This document shows, in pieces, positions 1 to 12,581 of a stretch of 64,000 nucleotides of DNA. A program made the position numbers and the translations under genes. The stretch's first letter is position 1. Each line of letters opens with the position of its first letter. The notes under the pieces are model-generated. The model was not told the DNA's origin. It did not search any database and worked only from the letters and a program-made list of their open reading frames with translations. The stretch is from Numida meleagris (taxonomy: Eukaryota; Chordata; Aves; Galliformes; Numididae): the NCBI RefSeq assembly GCF_002078875.1, contig NC_034413.1:58772433-58836432 (forward strand), in the 5' to 3' direction.

Positions 1-1007
1 GATTCTTGCACAGCACTACCTTTACAATGAGCCTAGCAGCTTTGTGGCCACTGTTACGTGTTACAGCTGATCTGTTTTTTCTTGAGCTACAGACATCCCA
101 CAGATGACTTCCACAGAACTCTAACAGGTGTATATAAACCCTAAATGGACAATGTTTGCAAAGACACTCATACGTTAATGGATCGCCATTATAGAGCCAT
201 TCAGATGACAGGCAAGTAACAACCAGCATCTGAGAATCATACCAATCCGTCTGGTCCAACCTAGGGAGAATTTTTTCTCTGAGTAATTTAGAACATCATC
301 TTGAACTTTGGAGACTGCAAGGATAGTTTATACTCAGCAAACTAGAGATCTACTCACAGCACTCTCAACATTTCTGTGATGGTGGATAGAAGCAGTTTGC
401 TCATAGATCTATAATTATGTGATCTTTACTGAGTTCAGGATTCTGATTGTGGATCTTTGAGTCATAACGCAACAAAGCACTGTTGCAATGCGTAATACAC
501 AAAAGTTAGATTAAAATCACAACAAATATTATAAATTTACTGTTTCTAAATCTTGCCCCAGTGCTTTTAATCACAGTCTATATGGTAGCACAATATAAAA
601 CCACACAGCTCTTCACAGTAGATTGCTTCCAATACAATGTAAATGAATTACTTCATAAATACATCTTACACATCTGAAAAAAGTGATTCTCATCAGCCAA
701 GGTTTTTTTGTTTATTTTTCTTTTGTTCTCTGAAGGATTTACATGAATGGAGTGGCTTTTTCATAAGTAATTGAGGGTGAACCAGCATTTCTCTCATTGA
801 AGCTGGTGAAAGTCTAACCCCCGCCTTCACTGAAAAACCTACATTACCACTGAAAAACAACAAATGTTAAGTTGCCAATACTATAAGTCAGATGTTAAGT
901 GAGATGTAAAACAAGAGATTGGAATGAGGTGTTTGCTAGAAATTCCAGATGGGCAGTCATAAGCTCTTCTATTGAACATCATTAACACACATTCGAGAAA
1001 CTGTGTA

Positions 1008-2309
1008 GGTTGCTGTGAAAGTAATGTCCCCTATCTATTTCCGTGGAAACTCCAACAGTTACAAAGAGTAAAATAACATCATTTGACAGAGCAAATTCTC
1101 AGCTACAAAACCCTATTTTTCAACATAGTCACCACTATTAGCTATGCATCTTCACCAGCAATAGACAAGAGCCTGCATGTCACGCTCATAAAAACCTGCA
1201 CCAGTAGAGGTGACCCACTGTTTCACAGCTGCTATGTATGATGGCATAATTACTAGGAAAATGTTGCCCATGCAGTCCATCTTACATTGGCATGAACAGA
1301 TGAAAGTCAGAAGGCACCAAATCTAGACTACATGGTGAGTGTGGTGGATATCCAGCCAAGACTGGCAACGTGCTCCATGGTCTTTAAACTGGTATGAGGC
1401 TGGACGTTACTACGCTGCAAGAGAAAGGCTGTCTTCTCTGATGCAACTCTGGAAGTTGGAGCCTTCAGTTCACGTCATATTGTAGCGGTCAGAGTTGATG
1501 GTTTTTCCAGGTTCCAGGAAATCCTGAAGGATCGTTTCTTTCCCACTCCAAAAGACAGTGAGCATTCCTTTACCTGCTGAGGACTGTGTCTTGAATTTTT
1601 TCTTCAATGGGGAATTCACATGCACAACTTCATGGACTGCCTTTTGACTCCTGCTCATAGTGGTGACACAATGTCTTCTCACTAGTAATGATGTAATCCA
1701 GGTAACTGTCACCTTCAGCCTCATATTGGTTCTATTGGTTCTGACAAACTTGCATACTGTGTTCTTTTCTATTCCTGTGTGAGCATTTGCGGGACTCACT
1801 TGGCACAAACTTTGTGATATCCCAATGTTGCCACTATTGTTTCCGACACATTGAAGTCAATACCCATACACAGTTCCCTAGTCATAATCCATCGATTTGT
1901 GCAGATGAGTTCATCAAGAGGCTTTCATTTCATTGTGTGACAGCTGGGCCTGGTTGTCAGCAATGTGGCTTGTCTTTCATGTTAGTGTCGCCACTGTGGA
2001 AATTCACCACCCACTGCTCACATCCACTGTTTGGCCTCCATAAACATTCAGCAAACATCAGTGAATGTCAATGGTTGCCATTTTTTCCACATGGAGGAAT
2101 TCAGTGTCAAACCTTTGGTTCGTACACTCTTCCACATCACACGTCATTTTGTCAGACTGCCCCTCTGCTGCCATCTGTCACACGGCAACAAAATGTAATG
2201 GAATGTTGGTGTGAAAGTTCAACCTCTACTGCCATAATACCAACATTCACCTCTGACTTCATGGGCCAACATAATAAAATAGGAGGCATTACTTTCAGAA
2301 CAGGCCTCA
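1008..2309 (-). mobile_element. Mariner DNA transposon, Galluhop-like, near full length
   Basis: The left end carries GTGAAAGTAATGTCCCCTAT and the right end carries the inverted counterpart ATAGGAGGCATTACTTTCA, the terminal inverted repeats of the chicken mariner known as Galluhop (recognised from memory). TA dinucleotides lie directly outside at 1006-1007 and 2310-2311, as expected for TA-targeted mariner insertion. The length of about 1.3 kb is normal for a mariner. The transposase is read on the minus strand and is broken by stops and shifts, so the element cannot be autonomous. The outermost 8 to 12 bases of the two ends are poorly matched, so exact limits may differ by a few bases. Confidence 0.85.
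1470..1808 (-). pseudogene. Mariner transposase remnant
   Basis: This is the longest open stretch (112 codons) of the transposase of the mariner copy. The part LKKKFKTQSSAGKGMLTVFW followed by LEPGKTINSDRY is the familiar central core of mariner/Tc1 transposases. The catalytic Asp that normally follows the FW pair is a Ser here (codon at 1545-1547), which alone would abolish DDE/D chemistry. The first residue comes from an alternative start codon, so this is an open fragment rather than a gene with its own start. Regions upstream (1810-2200) and downstream (1130-1470) on the same strand continue the mariner homology only in other frames. Confidence 0.8.
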
Positions 2310-2460
2310 TATAATAAAATCAGTGCTCATAATACTGACTATACTATTGCTTAGTGAGAACAACAACCTTTAACATTAGAGTTGCAGAGCATTTAACACT
2401 TCTATGCTTCCCAGGCTTTGTACTTGTACACCAAGAAAGGTGCTGTGTGGGTACCTGAAG

Positions 2461-2479
2461 AAAAAAAAAAAAAAAAAAA
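2461..2479 (+). repeat. Poly(A) run, 19 bases
   Basis: An uninterrupted run of 19 A. It is followed at about 2500-2600 by sequence weakly like an old CR1 3' region (GAGGTTGGACAAAGCATCAG), which I could not confirm. Confidence 0.9.
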
Positions 2480-5400
2480 GCCCTAAAAAATTATTGCAAC
2501 ATGAAACAGACTTCCCAAGGAACACTGGAAATGTAATCAATTGACATGTTTGAAATGAGGTTGGACAAAGCATCAGCAAACATACTGTCGGGGACAACCA
2601 CCTATTGACAAATATATTGAACACACAACAAGGACCGGTCTCTCTTTTGTCTTCCTCTGTGATTGTTCATTAATTTTCAATGGTCTTGTTATCATCACAG
2701 ATGCACTCATCTGTGCCTCTGAGATCTGAACTTTGACATTCAAGGGCTGCTTTTCTCCGCAGTATTTTGTTGAAATGAGAAATTAACTGCAGATTTTCCA
2801 TCTTCTAGTTTGCAGGGGAAAAGGAGAAACAAATTGAATTTCTGTCTGTACTGAATGTAATTGTGATTTAGCAAGTACATCAGAACAGAGAAGAAGAAAA
2901 AGAAGTAGCAGAAAGGAAAAAAATCACAGTTACATTTCAGATGTTTTCTAATCTACATATGCCTGATTTATTATGCTTATTAGTTTTATAGGTCAGATCT
3001 GTGTTTTGCTTCCAAGATTCCCTCTACGCTCCATCTTTGAGGTAAAGGTAACTAACAGCAAACCTCAAAAAATATAAACATTTGGCTCACTGATCTAATT
3101 AAAGGAGAGTCACTATCAAGCATATCTGTGGGATGGCAAAAGATGCCAACTTTTAAGTGGCCAACCACTTTGTTTCTGTTGCCTGCATCCCTTTGCTGTA
3201 CAAGGAAACACACCTTCTAATACCTCAACACCTTTTGGTTTTTTTCCTCCTGTTTTCAAGCCCCCAAAGTCAATGAAAAAGGCTTTAAAAACCCAGGAGT
3301 CTGAAAGGACGTCTTCATGCTGGAAAGATGGCCCAGCACCACAGATGCTTGATAAAAGAATTGATGACACGATAATGCTTCCTCCCAGTTCCCAAGGAAA
3401 GAACAAATGCTTCCATCTTTCAAAGGGGAGTTGTGAAATGCAGAAACTAGTTACCACAAACAGAGCCACACAACCTGCTAGAAGAATAAAGAATTACACT
3501 CACATCACAGTAAAAACAGACAATTTCTTCTTATGAAAGGCCACTCCTCGGTTTACATGTGGCAAATGACCCTGCAAATGCCTTAAACTTTACTTTGGGA
3601 TTGACTGGGGGAGCCAGCACTGCTCCCTAGTGCATCTCAGCTGAGGGAAGAACAGCTGAACTGCAGTGCAACAAATTCTCACACCATTTCAAGACAATAG
3701 CAAGATCACATCCATATGGTTCCACAGGTTAGAAGGCAACCTTTCTCCTGAAGACCCTCACCATTCAGGTCAAGTCTTGTTCTTTACTCAAGTACCATTT
3801 TCTCAACCTCAAAGCCAGCAGCTCATGGCAAAAGATCATTCTATTTTCTCAAATTCACATCTGCAAGTTTAGCTAAGACTGCTCCCAGAATAGAGCTGTC
3901 TGCCTCATAATGAGGGCAATGAATTCTCCTCCTACAGCTCGGTCAGCATGTACTTTGAAACTTACTGACAATGATCTGTGAGCTTGCATTTCAGGCATGC
4001 TTCAGGACCTATGCAAGTAGTGCAGCTGCAGCCTGGACATGCACACACATCATTCCAGTTAGAAAGAAGCGTAAAAGCTGTCAGCAGCTTAACTCCGTGA
4101 TTTGCATGTAGCTTTACAGAGACACACCTCTGTAAAGGTTATGCCTGTGCTATTTGCGAAAGGGTCTCTAAATAGTGTTCCTATTTCACTCTGTTTGTGT
4201 TTATGCGTTTGTTTTTAACATCTTCACTATTTTGGGGGGGCTGCTTTCATTATATTTTTAGGAAGTGACATAGATGCAAACCAAATTGAGTGTCGCTAGC
4301 TTCTTCTAGCCATTTCAATGTTTGGAAGCTGCTAATCGAGGCAGATAAGGCTCTCTGTTCTTTATTTCAACAAAGAGACTCTCATTATCTTTTTCTATCT
4401 GTCCATATTGTATGTTTTTTTCCTGTTTACTCAACTTAATGAGCTCTCTCTGCACTTGTGAATTTGCAATGAGAATGAGAAAGTTGTTCTCCAGGCAAAG
4501 GTCACTGTTTATTTTTACTTTCTATTATTCCACCTTATTATTTTATTACTTTCTCAGCTTGGTAAAATTCTGAACCACACACAAGCTGAAAGTCATTCAA
4601 AACCCAATACGAGAGCATAGTCACAGCTTCTACTGTATAACCTGGAATAGTTAAATACAGCCTTGAAAAGCAGATTTTCTAAATGCTTGTTAAATTGTTC
4701 CATAATTCAAAGGTGACAAAGTATTAATTTCAGGGTAATGCTACAGCTTTATGACTTTGCAGTTTTATTTAATGGTCCAATTTACAAGGATATTATGCTG
4801 CCTGTATCTGGTCCTAGGAGATGTTTTTACAGCATGGGACTGCAATGCATTCAGCACATTTTAGACCCTCTGCTTAGTCTCACCCTTATTTCTATCATCT
4901 TTCTGGAAGCCTCCAAGTTGCTTTTGACGGCACACAAATTAAATTGTGGGAAATTAGAACAGCTGGAAAACTGGCTTTCAATGAGTTCTGTATTGTCTAA
5001 TTCTCATTTTTATTCTTCAACTTGAAATATCTCTGTGGAACACATTTCACCCATACAAACTGCATCACTCCTTTGTGATTTAGGAGGTTTGTCACCAAAC
5101 AAGATTGTTCAGACTGATTAAATTGCCAACAAGCCAAACATCCGGTAAGTGTTACATGAGAGAGAGAGAAATTGCTTTGAGAGCTCATACGATGCATTTG
5201 TTTTCTGGTGCTCTACATTGAATACCAAATACTGTTCTGAAAGCAGTACCTATAATTACAGGAGTAACTACACAAAAGACAGACTCTCCCCCTTTAACAC
5301 TGTATTGTTTAAAGCTGCAGTGGCAGTTTAACCTAGCCACTCTCCACGTATCCCTGGAGAACATGAAAAGACAATTTCTTACAGCAAAAAGCTTTAATTC

Positions 5401-5529
5401 ACAAACTCCAAGACGGTGTTTCCTGAGACTGCTAGGAAACCCACTCAACATTTTTATTTTTTTCCTCTCTCCCATTTCTTTTCTGTTGGCTGACCCAGCA
5501 ATATGTGCTTTTGCAGGTTGTTTCATGCT

Positions 5530-5900
5530 TTTCAGCCTCCTCCTGGTTTATGATTCAGCCGCTTCCAGCCACTGCACAAGCACCACATTTCCATGGAAAC
5601 TACTGGGGTGGTTCCCAGCCCCCAGTGCAGTCTGCTCTCCAATGGTGGTGGCAAAATTATACCTGCAGGTGTGTGCTCCCCAGGGATGTCCACACGTGGG
5701 AGTGTCCCCAGCCTATAAATCCCTCTCAGCTCTCAGCTGCCGACATGAGGAAGGCACAAGGGTTGCAGTGAAATGCCCAGCTCCAGAGACACACCACTCC
5801 AGCCCTGGCAGGGAGAGAAGAGCTGGGCTCCAAACTCCCCAGACAGGAAGTTTGCTCATTCGGACCTTAAGGTTCAAGGTGCGTCTGTCAGCAGAACGAC
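5530..5900 (+). promoter_or_regulatory. GC-richer patch with X-box-like palindrome and TATA-like motif
   Basis: Within AT-rich intron this stretch is clearly richer in G and C. It contains ATTTCCATGGAAAC at 5587-5600, whose 12-base core is a perfect palindrome and which closely fits the RFX X-box (GTTNCCATGGNAAC). About 115 bp downstream is CCTATAAATCC (TATAAAT at 5714-5720). An open plus-strand frame runs from 5363 to 5905 (180 codons), antisense to CNTNAP5, with no recognisable domain. A regulatory role is inference only. Confidence 0.3.
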
Positions 5901-6196
5901 CATGATAGGTTGCTCTGATAGGTGAGAGTGAGAGACCTCATCTGAGACCCCGTGCACACTCATCCCCCCCCATTATGCTGAAGCCCAAAGATGCCAAACC
6001 ATTACCCTGCCAGCTCATTTCCAAGTCTCCTGTAATACAGGGTATCTACAAGCGGTGAAAAACAGAGAGAGCCACTGAATTAATTCCTAGTGCAAAACAA
6101 ACGTTTCTCTCCTGCACTCACACTCACTGAAATGGTGACAAGTCAGTCCTCTCTGATTCAAGCCGCTTCATGCCAGCTGACTTTTGAGAGCCTCAG

Positions 6197-6435
6197 CACA
6201 GAATCTTAGAGTCATTAAGGTTGGAAAAAACCTCTGAGATCATCTAGTTCAACCATCAACTTACCACCACCATACCCACTAAAACCACGTCCCTCAGTGC
6301 CTCATCTCCATGGTTCTTGATCACCTCCAGGGAGAGTGACTCTACCACCTCCCTGGCAGCCTGTGTCAGTGCCTCACTATCTTTCTGAGAATAAATTTTT
6401 CTCAATATCCAACCTAAACTTCCCCTGGAACATGT
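6197..6435 (-). mobile_element. CR1 LINE 3' fragment
   Basis: Read on the plus strand this starts with CAGAATCTTAGAGTCATTAA, then GGTTGGAAAAAACCTCTGAG and ATCATCTAGTTCAACCATCA, the reverse complement of a CR1 3' end. Similarity continues through the region equivalent to TCCAACCTAAACTTCCCCTGG and fades at about 6435. It is a 5'-truncated copy of about 240 bp, in sense with CNTNAP5. The final octamer repeats are degraded. Confidence 0.85.
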
Positions 6436-9400
6436 GACTCTTCCAGTGTTTCAGATGCCTTCTGAGATTCAGGCACCTTCATGAATCTAGCAGACAAGAA
6501 GTGGAGCCCCACTGGTGACCTGCTGTTCTTCTGGAGCAACACCAGGAGACTGGATAGTACATCTGAAAGTTTCCAACACGGCACACAGCAGCTTTATCTG
6601 GGGCAAATGGATCCTAGCCTTGTAAGACAGCTTCTGTGAATGTGGGAGGAGATCAATTAAGTTGCAGTAACCCTTGGTTAAAGGTTAGAGGAAAACATCT
6701 GTTACATTCATCTGCAGTAAAACTTCCTTGGTGGTCTCCTGCATGTGTGAGGGTGAAGAAAGCCTGTGGGACATGTGCCATAAAGTTCATCAGAAACACA
6801 GCAATTTCACAGCGCAGAGCTTGCTGAAAACAGCAAGGCAGCTGGTGACAGCACAATGCCTCTGACATAATATAAACATTAAATGTTCTTCATTTTATGA
6901 TGTTCTGGAATACTTAATGAAAACTCTGAACAGAAATATATAAACTGTCAGAAATGCATTGTGCTAAAAAACCTGCAATGTTTGAGGGGATAAACTGTAA
7001 ATTTTTAAGGACTGTCTTCTATCTAAACTGTAGTACATAATTTGTAAAGGATTCCTGTTCATTGTTTTCTCCAGTGATAAAGTCAATCACAATTATAGAC
7101 AGTAAGCTGCAAGGTACATTCATATACAAACAAACAAAAAGCAACCAATCAAAATAAAAAAAAACTCCAAAAACTTCACAAAGACATTCAAAGCTGTATC
7201 TGGTTCATTTGACAACCCAAGGGATTTCACCATTGAAGTTCTTGTCCCACAGTTACGTAATTACAGGTAGTAAAACCACAGTTAAGAGCGTAACGTCCTC
7301 CTCCTCTCTGTTATTGCTCCAGCCTAACTGATGCCAGCCCCACTTGAAGCTGACAGGGTGATTTCTGTATCAGTGTAACTCTTATACAAATTAGGAAGAA
7401 ACAATAATTTCTTATGGAAAAATAGATAGTTTATATAAGCTGATGAACTGGATTTCTGTGTGGAAATAAGAGAAAAGATGAATGCCAGAGGAAGAAACAC
7501 TACCAGTCCCATAACTGCGTTGGGAGCATCAGAGATCGATGTCTGCCTGGACATCAGTTGAGGGAGGGACTATTGAAACACCTGAAGTATTTAGACACTT
7601 CACTGTGAACATAACTTATATCCTCCTGAATTCAGCCCTGTTTACATACCATGGAATATGTTCAATGCAGAAGAATAAAATCTTTATTATTGTCAGCTAA
7701 ATGAAAAGAGAATAAAAGGCTAGAGGCAATTTTGTAAAGTATTGCAAGTATAACTTCGGCAATCTCCTTGACATATTTTTAGAATTTCTTACTAGATCTG
7801 AGAGATAAACACATTTTCCATATAATATTCTGAGACAGAGAAGATAAAGCCTTACTTGTCTTGAATCAGGAAAATAAGCAATAATTGCATTTTCAGAGAA
7901 GAATGTAAAACCAGTGAGATTTTTTCACTAATGATTTGTTTTTTTTTTTCATTACGGCAGTTTCAAAAACAGATCTTTGACTAGCAGCAAAGGCTGAGAT
8001 AAGGACTCATCTCTCCCCATTTTACACCTCTGGAGGAAAAAGAAAAAGCCATTTGAGAACTGCACAAATATCTGGCCAAGATAAAATTAAGCATTGATCT
8101 TTTCATAGTAATTTCTAAGCATTATTGATTTGATGGCCCAGGGTCTGCATACAGTGAACCAACATCAGTAAAAAAATAAGACAACAAAATGACTCAGTGT
8201 ATTGTAAGCAAATCTTTGAGATATCAAAGGTAAAAACTACTCCAGAGGAGATGAAGACATCAATAGATTTCTAAGCAACAAGAGAAAAAGAGTAAGCCTC
8301 ACAATGATAGAAAGAGAGGTTGAGGTGGTCCATTAGCCATTTTCTGATATTGATTTGTATCAGCCATTTCAGTGGGAAGTGAAAATTAATTCAATTGGGC
8401 TAATTGTCAAACAATCAGATTACAGGGAAATACTATTCCTCATAAACACTCGTTATCTCTCTTATCATCTACCTACACATGCTCATGGTTTGGGTGCGCA
8501 TACCCAATTTTCTTCCCTCATGTACACACATAGCTGGTGTGGAATACTCATTGTTTACTATAATTAATGAATTCTCTGAGAAAGTTATTTTGCTCTGGGT
8601 GTAATGGGTAGAAAAGGTGAAGAAAACAATATGTTAATAAGGTGCTGTCCTTCTCTTTTTTAATCTAGTTTTTAAGTTTGTTGTCCTTCATTGTCATTGA
8701 ATTGTCTCGTTATTTCTAATGTAAGAAAATGCAAATGAACATCACTTCTGTAAGTGAGGCCCATTCACTTTGAGTTTTTCTAATCTAAATAACCATGGAT
8801 TATTTACTTCTAGCCTCTCTTTGTACAGATGCCTCTCTATGCCTTTAATTAGGCATTTTACTATTTCTGATCACCGCCTATTTCAACAAGATATTTTACT
8901 TTTACTTGATATAAACAGCCTTCAGGACAAGATCCTTCTGAAGTACCTCACCTACTCTCCCTATTCTTGACCAACTTAAATAATAGCACGTCACCTACAA
9001 TTTTTGTCACTTTGCTTTTTCAGCGAATTTTCCAGACAATGAATAAATATATTTATTCACTCTGCTATCAACTGATATCCTGCAACAATATACTGTTAAA
9101 TTTTTGCCATGCTGAAAATTGGCTTTATACATTCTTTTTTTTTTCTTTTTTGTTTTCTTCCCACATCACATATTGGATGTCTATGATGAGACACCAGTAT
9201 TTATATAGCAGATGTTAACCTGCTCTGGTTAGTAAGAGCTGGCAATGGAATTGAACGTTAATATGTTCAGTTAATCAGATAAAAATTAGAAATGATTTAA
9301 ACTAAATATAAGTGAACATTAAGGAACAGCACTTTTCTAAATGCAATGATGCTTCTTATTTTGAACAATCTGAATCCTCTGGATTCATCTTTCATAGACA

Positions 9401-10015
9401 CTTAACACTGCAGTTCCCACAAGTCATTAGAGCTCACTACATCTTTACTTTTATATGAGTCATTTCCCCAGATTTTCCATTTTACCTCTGAATTCTTCAG
9501 CCTGAACACATTTTGGGCATGAATAATCTAATTCTTCCTAAACAGCATATGAAAAGAACTGCCAGCCTGAGTAAAAACAAAACTTAAAAACAAAACTCAG
9601 GAGCCAGCCTCTACCTCTGAAGGAGAATGGATACTCAGGGAAACCAAAAAAGGCAAAAAGATTTCTCGTTCCCATTGCAGCTGCCTGAGATGGGAGTTGC
9701 AATTAAACTTGCACCTTCTGAATCTATCAGACATGAGTCTTTTTATTTTTTTGTTAGCCTGTTTGTTTTTTTTTTCCCTTGTTGATACATTGCTCTTCAT
9801 GGTGTCCCATGGTAATAAGTTTTAAATTGAGTTATTCATTGTGTCAAGAATAAAAATAATAATAGTAATAACAAATATTTGAATCCTGATATCTTAATAG
9901 CTCCTTAGCTCCCATATTATGAGGAGGAATCAATTCCTTTTTTCTTTCTTCCTCACACTTATATCCTCCATGCTTTCCTGTGGCAGTTCCCTTCATCATC
10001 TCTTCAGTCTGCAAG

Positions 10016-10426
10016 AGTCACCACCATTAGCTATGCATTTTCACCAACAGTGAACAAGATTCTGCATGCCATACTCACAAAAACCTGCATCAGTAGAGGT
10101 GACTCACTGTCACCAATGCTGAAACGCACCACCCATCACCTCACTATGCTCACACCCACTGTTTGGTCTCCATAAACGATCAGCAAATGTCAATGAATAC
10201 CAACGGTGGCCATTTTTTCCATACGGAGGAATTCAGTTCCACCCCTTCACTTCATACATACTTCCACATCAGACCGCCCCTCTGCTGCCATCTGCCACAT
10301 GGCAACAACATGTAAAAGAACACTGGTGGGAAGGTTCAACATCTACTGCCATACCACCAACATCCACCTCTGACATTGTGGGCCAACACAATAAAATAGG
10401 AGGCATTACTTTCAGAGAAGTCCTCA
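10016..10426 (-). mobile_element. Mariner (Galluhop-like) internal-deletion derivative
   Basis: Positions 10016-10110 align with 1126-1217 of the mariner copy above, and 10111-10426 align with about 1986-2310, so roughly 770 bp of transposase core are missing. The right end has the terminal motif AGGAGGCATTACTTTCAGAG; the left inverted repeat and about 115 bp next to it are absent. It lies in the same orientation as the first copy, about 7.7 kb away. It encodes nothing. Confidence 0.8.
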
Positions 10427-12461
10427 TAAATTTAGCGATACAAAAACATAAACGAATTGTACCACAAGCTCTCTTGATAGTTAAAAAAAAGCCATTTATT
10501 TCTGTGCCTTGGTCCTCCTCTATGCAATAGGAATAAGAGGTATCGAAGACAAATGACCTTCCCCTATTTCAAATGAGACATCTCGGGGAAAAGAAGAAAT
10601 AGAAAGAATAAAATTTTTCCAGGCTAGCAGGTTCTGTCAGTTTTCCCCACCTTCAATTTCCTCGTAACCAAAATAAAACAAGAATGTCAGCAAGTTCATT
10701 ACAGAGAGGAAATCAGGCCTTCTGGATTTCTGCCAAATGAAATTTATTTGAAGAAAGCAGGCACTATCTGCAAGGAGTTTGTCAAAAATCCTGCATTTTA
10801 AGCAGAGATAAAAAGGACTGACAATGTTTTGATCACAGATATTTATCTGATAAATAATAAAAATGAGCACATTTCCCACACTGGAGATCAAGGAAGGATA
10901 TTCAGACAGAGAGGTGAAACTCTGTTCCAATGCGTACAAAATCCAATGACAGTGAAGAAGACAAAACTTATTAAATATGTGTTACACTTGAATGAAAAAC
11001 ATACTTAACAATTAACTAGTGTGCATTTAATTAACATAATGATTGCTCAATTAAATCAAAATAAAAATTTAATTTGAGACACTCTAAGTACAAGGAGATT
11101 ATGGAAAAAATATGAATATCCTGAGTGCTTTGTTTTCTGGACTGAGATATCTGGTAAACTATACTCACCCAGAATAAGCAATTTAGATAATAAAATATTC
11201 TTTCAGTCTCATCTGGCCACAGGAAGCAAAGAAAGTCAAATAGGAAGAAGTGTAGGAAATTTCCTCTACACTGCAATAACAAAAAGCAGAAAGGAGGCTC
11301 TACGGTATTTCCCCATCCATGATATAAAGGCTACGTTATAAAATTTTCTCATGCCTTTGCAAGACAACCCTACACACAAAGTGGGCCCCAGTTACTGGAA
11401 GGGAGTCTGCCAGATAGGGATTTTCATTTGAAAACCTTTTTATTTTAAAGCTAGAGAACTGTAAGTTTGAGGTGTCTTAATGAATAGTTCACCCGTCCAG
11501 GCACTTGCTCTGCTCTTTCTCTCTCACTTTGGTGACCCTCCTCCTGAGAGCATCACTCCTCATCTACACACGTAGCCAGGTAGATGAAGGCATTCTCTGA
11601 AACACCAAAAGCATCACACTCATATGAGGGAAAGAATTCCTGTTAGGGTTAGACTGTGAAGGTTAACAGCCAGCTCAGTACAAGAGAACTTAAAATCATC
11701 CCCAGTTTGTAAGGCATGGACTTTCTTGCCCTAATTGTGAACAAAGATCTGCTTTGTGTGCCTGTGAACCTCCTGCTTTGAGACATGTAGTGCCAGCTGA
11801 ATATCAGGAGGGGTCACAGGCAGCTCTTTTTCTGCCATGTCCTGACAACAATCTCAGGTTATGATGAGAAACAACATTTTCCTTTTGTTTAAAGACAACC
11901 TGTTTATTGCTGTGCTTCTCTCTATCACTACATTTACAGATGCACAGTTCTATTTCAAGAGCTCTGGCACAAGTAGGCCCTCTGCTTTTAGCTGAAGCTG
12001 TATGCTAGTCTGGAAAGTGAACAGACCAGATTCTGTGAAATGGATTTATTTCTGCAGCGTTTTACTTGAATCCCAGATCTAGTGTTCTACTAAAGCAAAA
12101 AAGCTATTCAGTTACAAAAGAAAGCTTGAATTCTAAGTCTTCAGATCTTTAGTAAAACTACAGACATCCCATTAAAAGTTATGATACTATGCAGAGCTCT
12201 TTACAAGCTGCAAATACCACTGTTAATATCATCTAGTAACAGGAGAAATTGGGACCTTTAAGCTTAAGGTTTAGAAATAAATTTTACTTGGATCCTACTT
12301 AAGGAAACACTCCAAAATCAAACTTCAGTTACTACCAATTCTCTGCTTTTTCCACTACTGAAAGAACAATGGTTCTGGCATCTTCTTAGTAAGCACAATG
12401 ACAGACATGTTAATACCATTAGAACTCACATGAAGCACCAAATGCAGAGTTAGGTCATTAC

Positions 12462-12581
12462 CTGTTATATTGCAAAAAACCCGGAGTGGTCCAAGTGGTC
12501 CACTTCCATCAGAATCAATGTAGAAGAAATCTGACGTCTTCCCTTGGTGCCGGTAAGCCTCACATGATTGTTCATAGATAG
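12462..12581 (-). CDS. CNTNAP5: CNTNAP5 exon F: start of fibrinogen-C-like region
   Basis: This 120-bp exon completes a Ser codon (T plus CT) and reads [15 protein letters not shown], then [15 protein letters not shown] and RVFCNIT plus one base. The acceptor is ctttttaag and the donor is GTAATG. The SCEAYRHQG...SGPLGPL..V.CN pattern is the start of the fibrinogen-like region of Caspr proteins. NIT is a possible N-glycosylation site if the next residue permits. It is phase 1 at both ends. The following exon, expected to continue with the acidic residue and W-containing strand after NIT, was not found in the 12.4 kb down to position 1, so it lies beyond the window. Confidence 0.92.

Larger units (their letters stand above)
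1..12461 (-). other. CNTNAP5: Intron downstream of exon F (partial)
   Basis: No coding exon was recognised on either strand here. It contains two mariner copies, a CR1 tail at 6.2 kb, a GC-richer patch at 5.5-5.9 kb and otherwise AT-rich unique-looking sequence. The intron is at least 12.4 kb because the next CNTNAP5 exon is not present. Confidence 0.7.

Noticed and set aside
1787..2314. 175-codon plus-strand open frame
   Set aside because: It lies antisense to the mariner transposase inside the element and has no protein similarity of its own that I can recognise.
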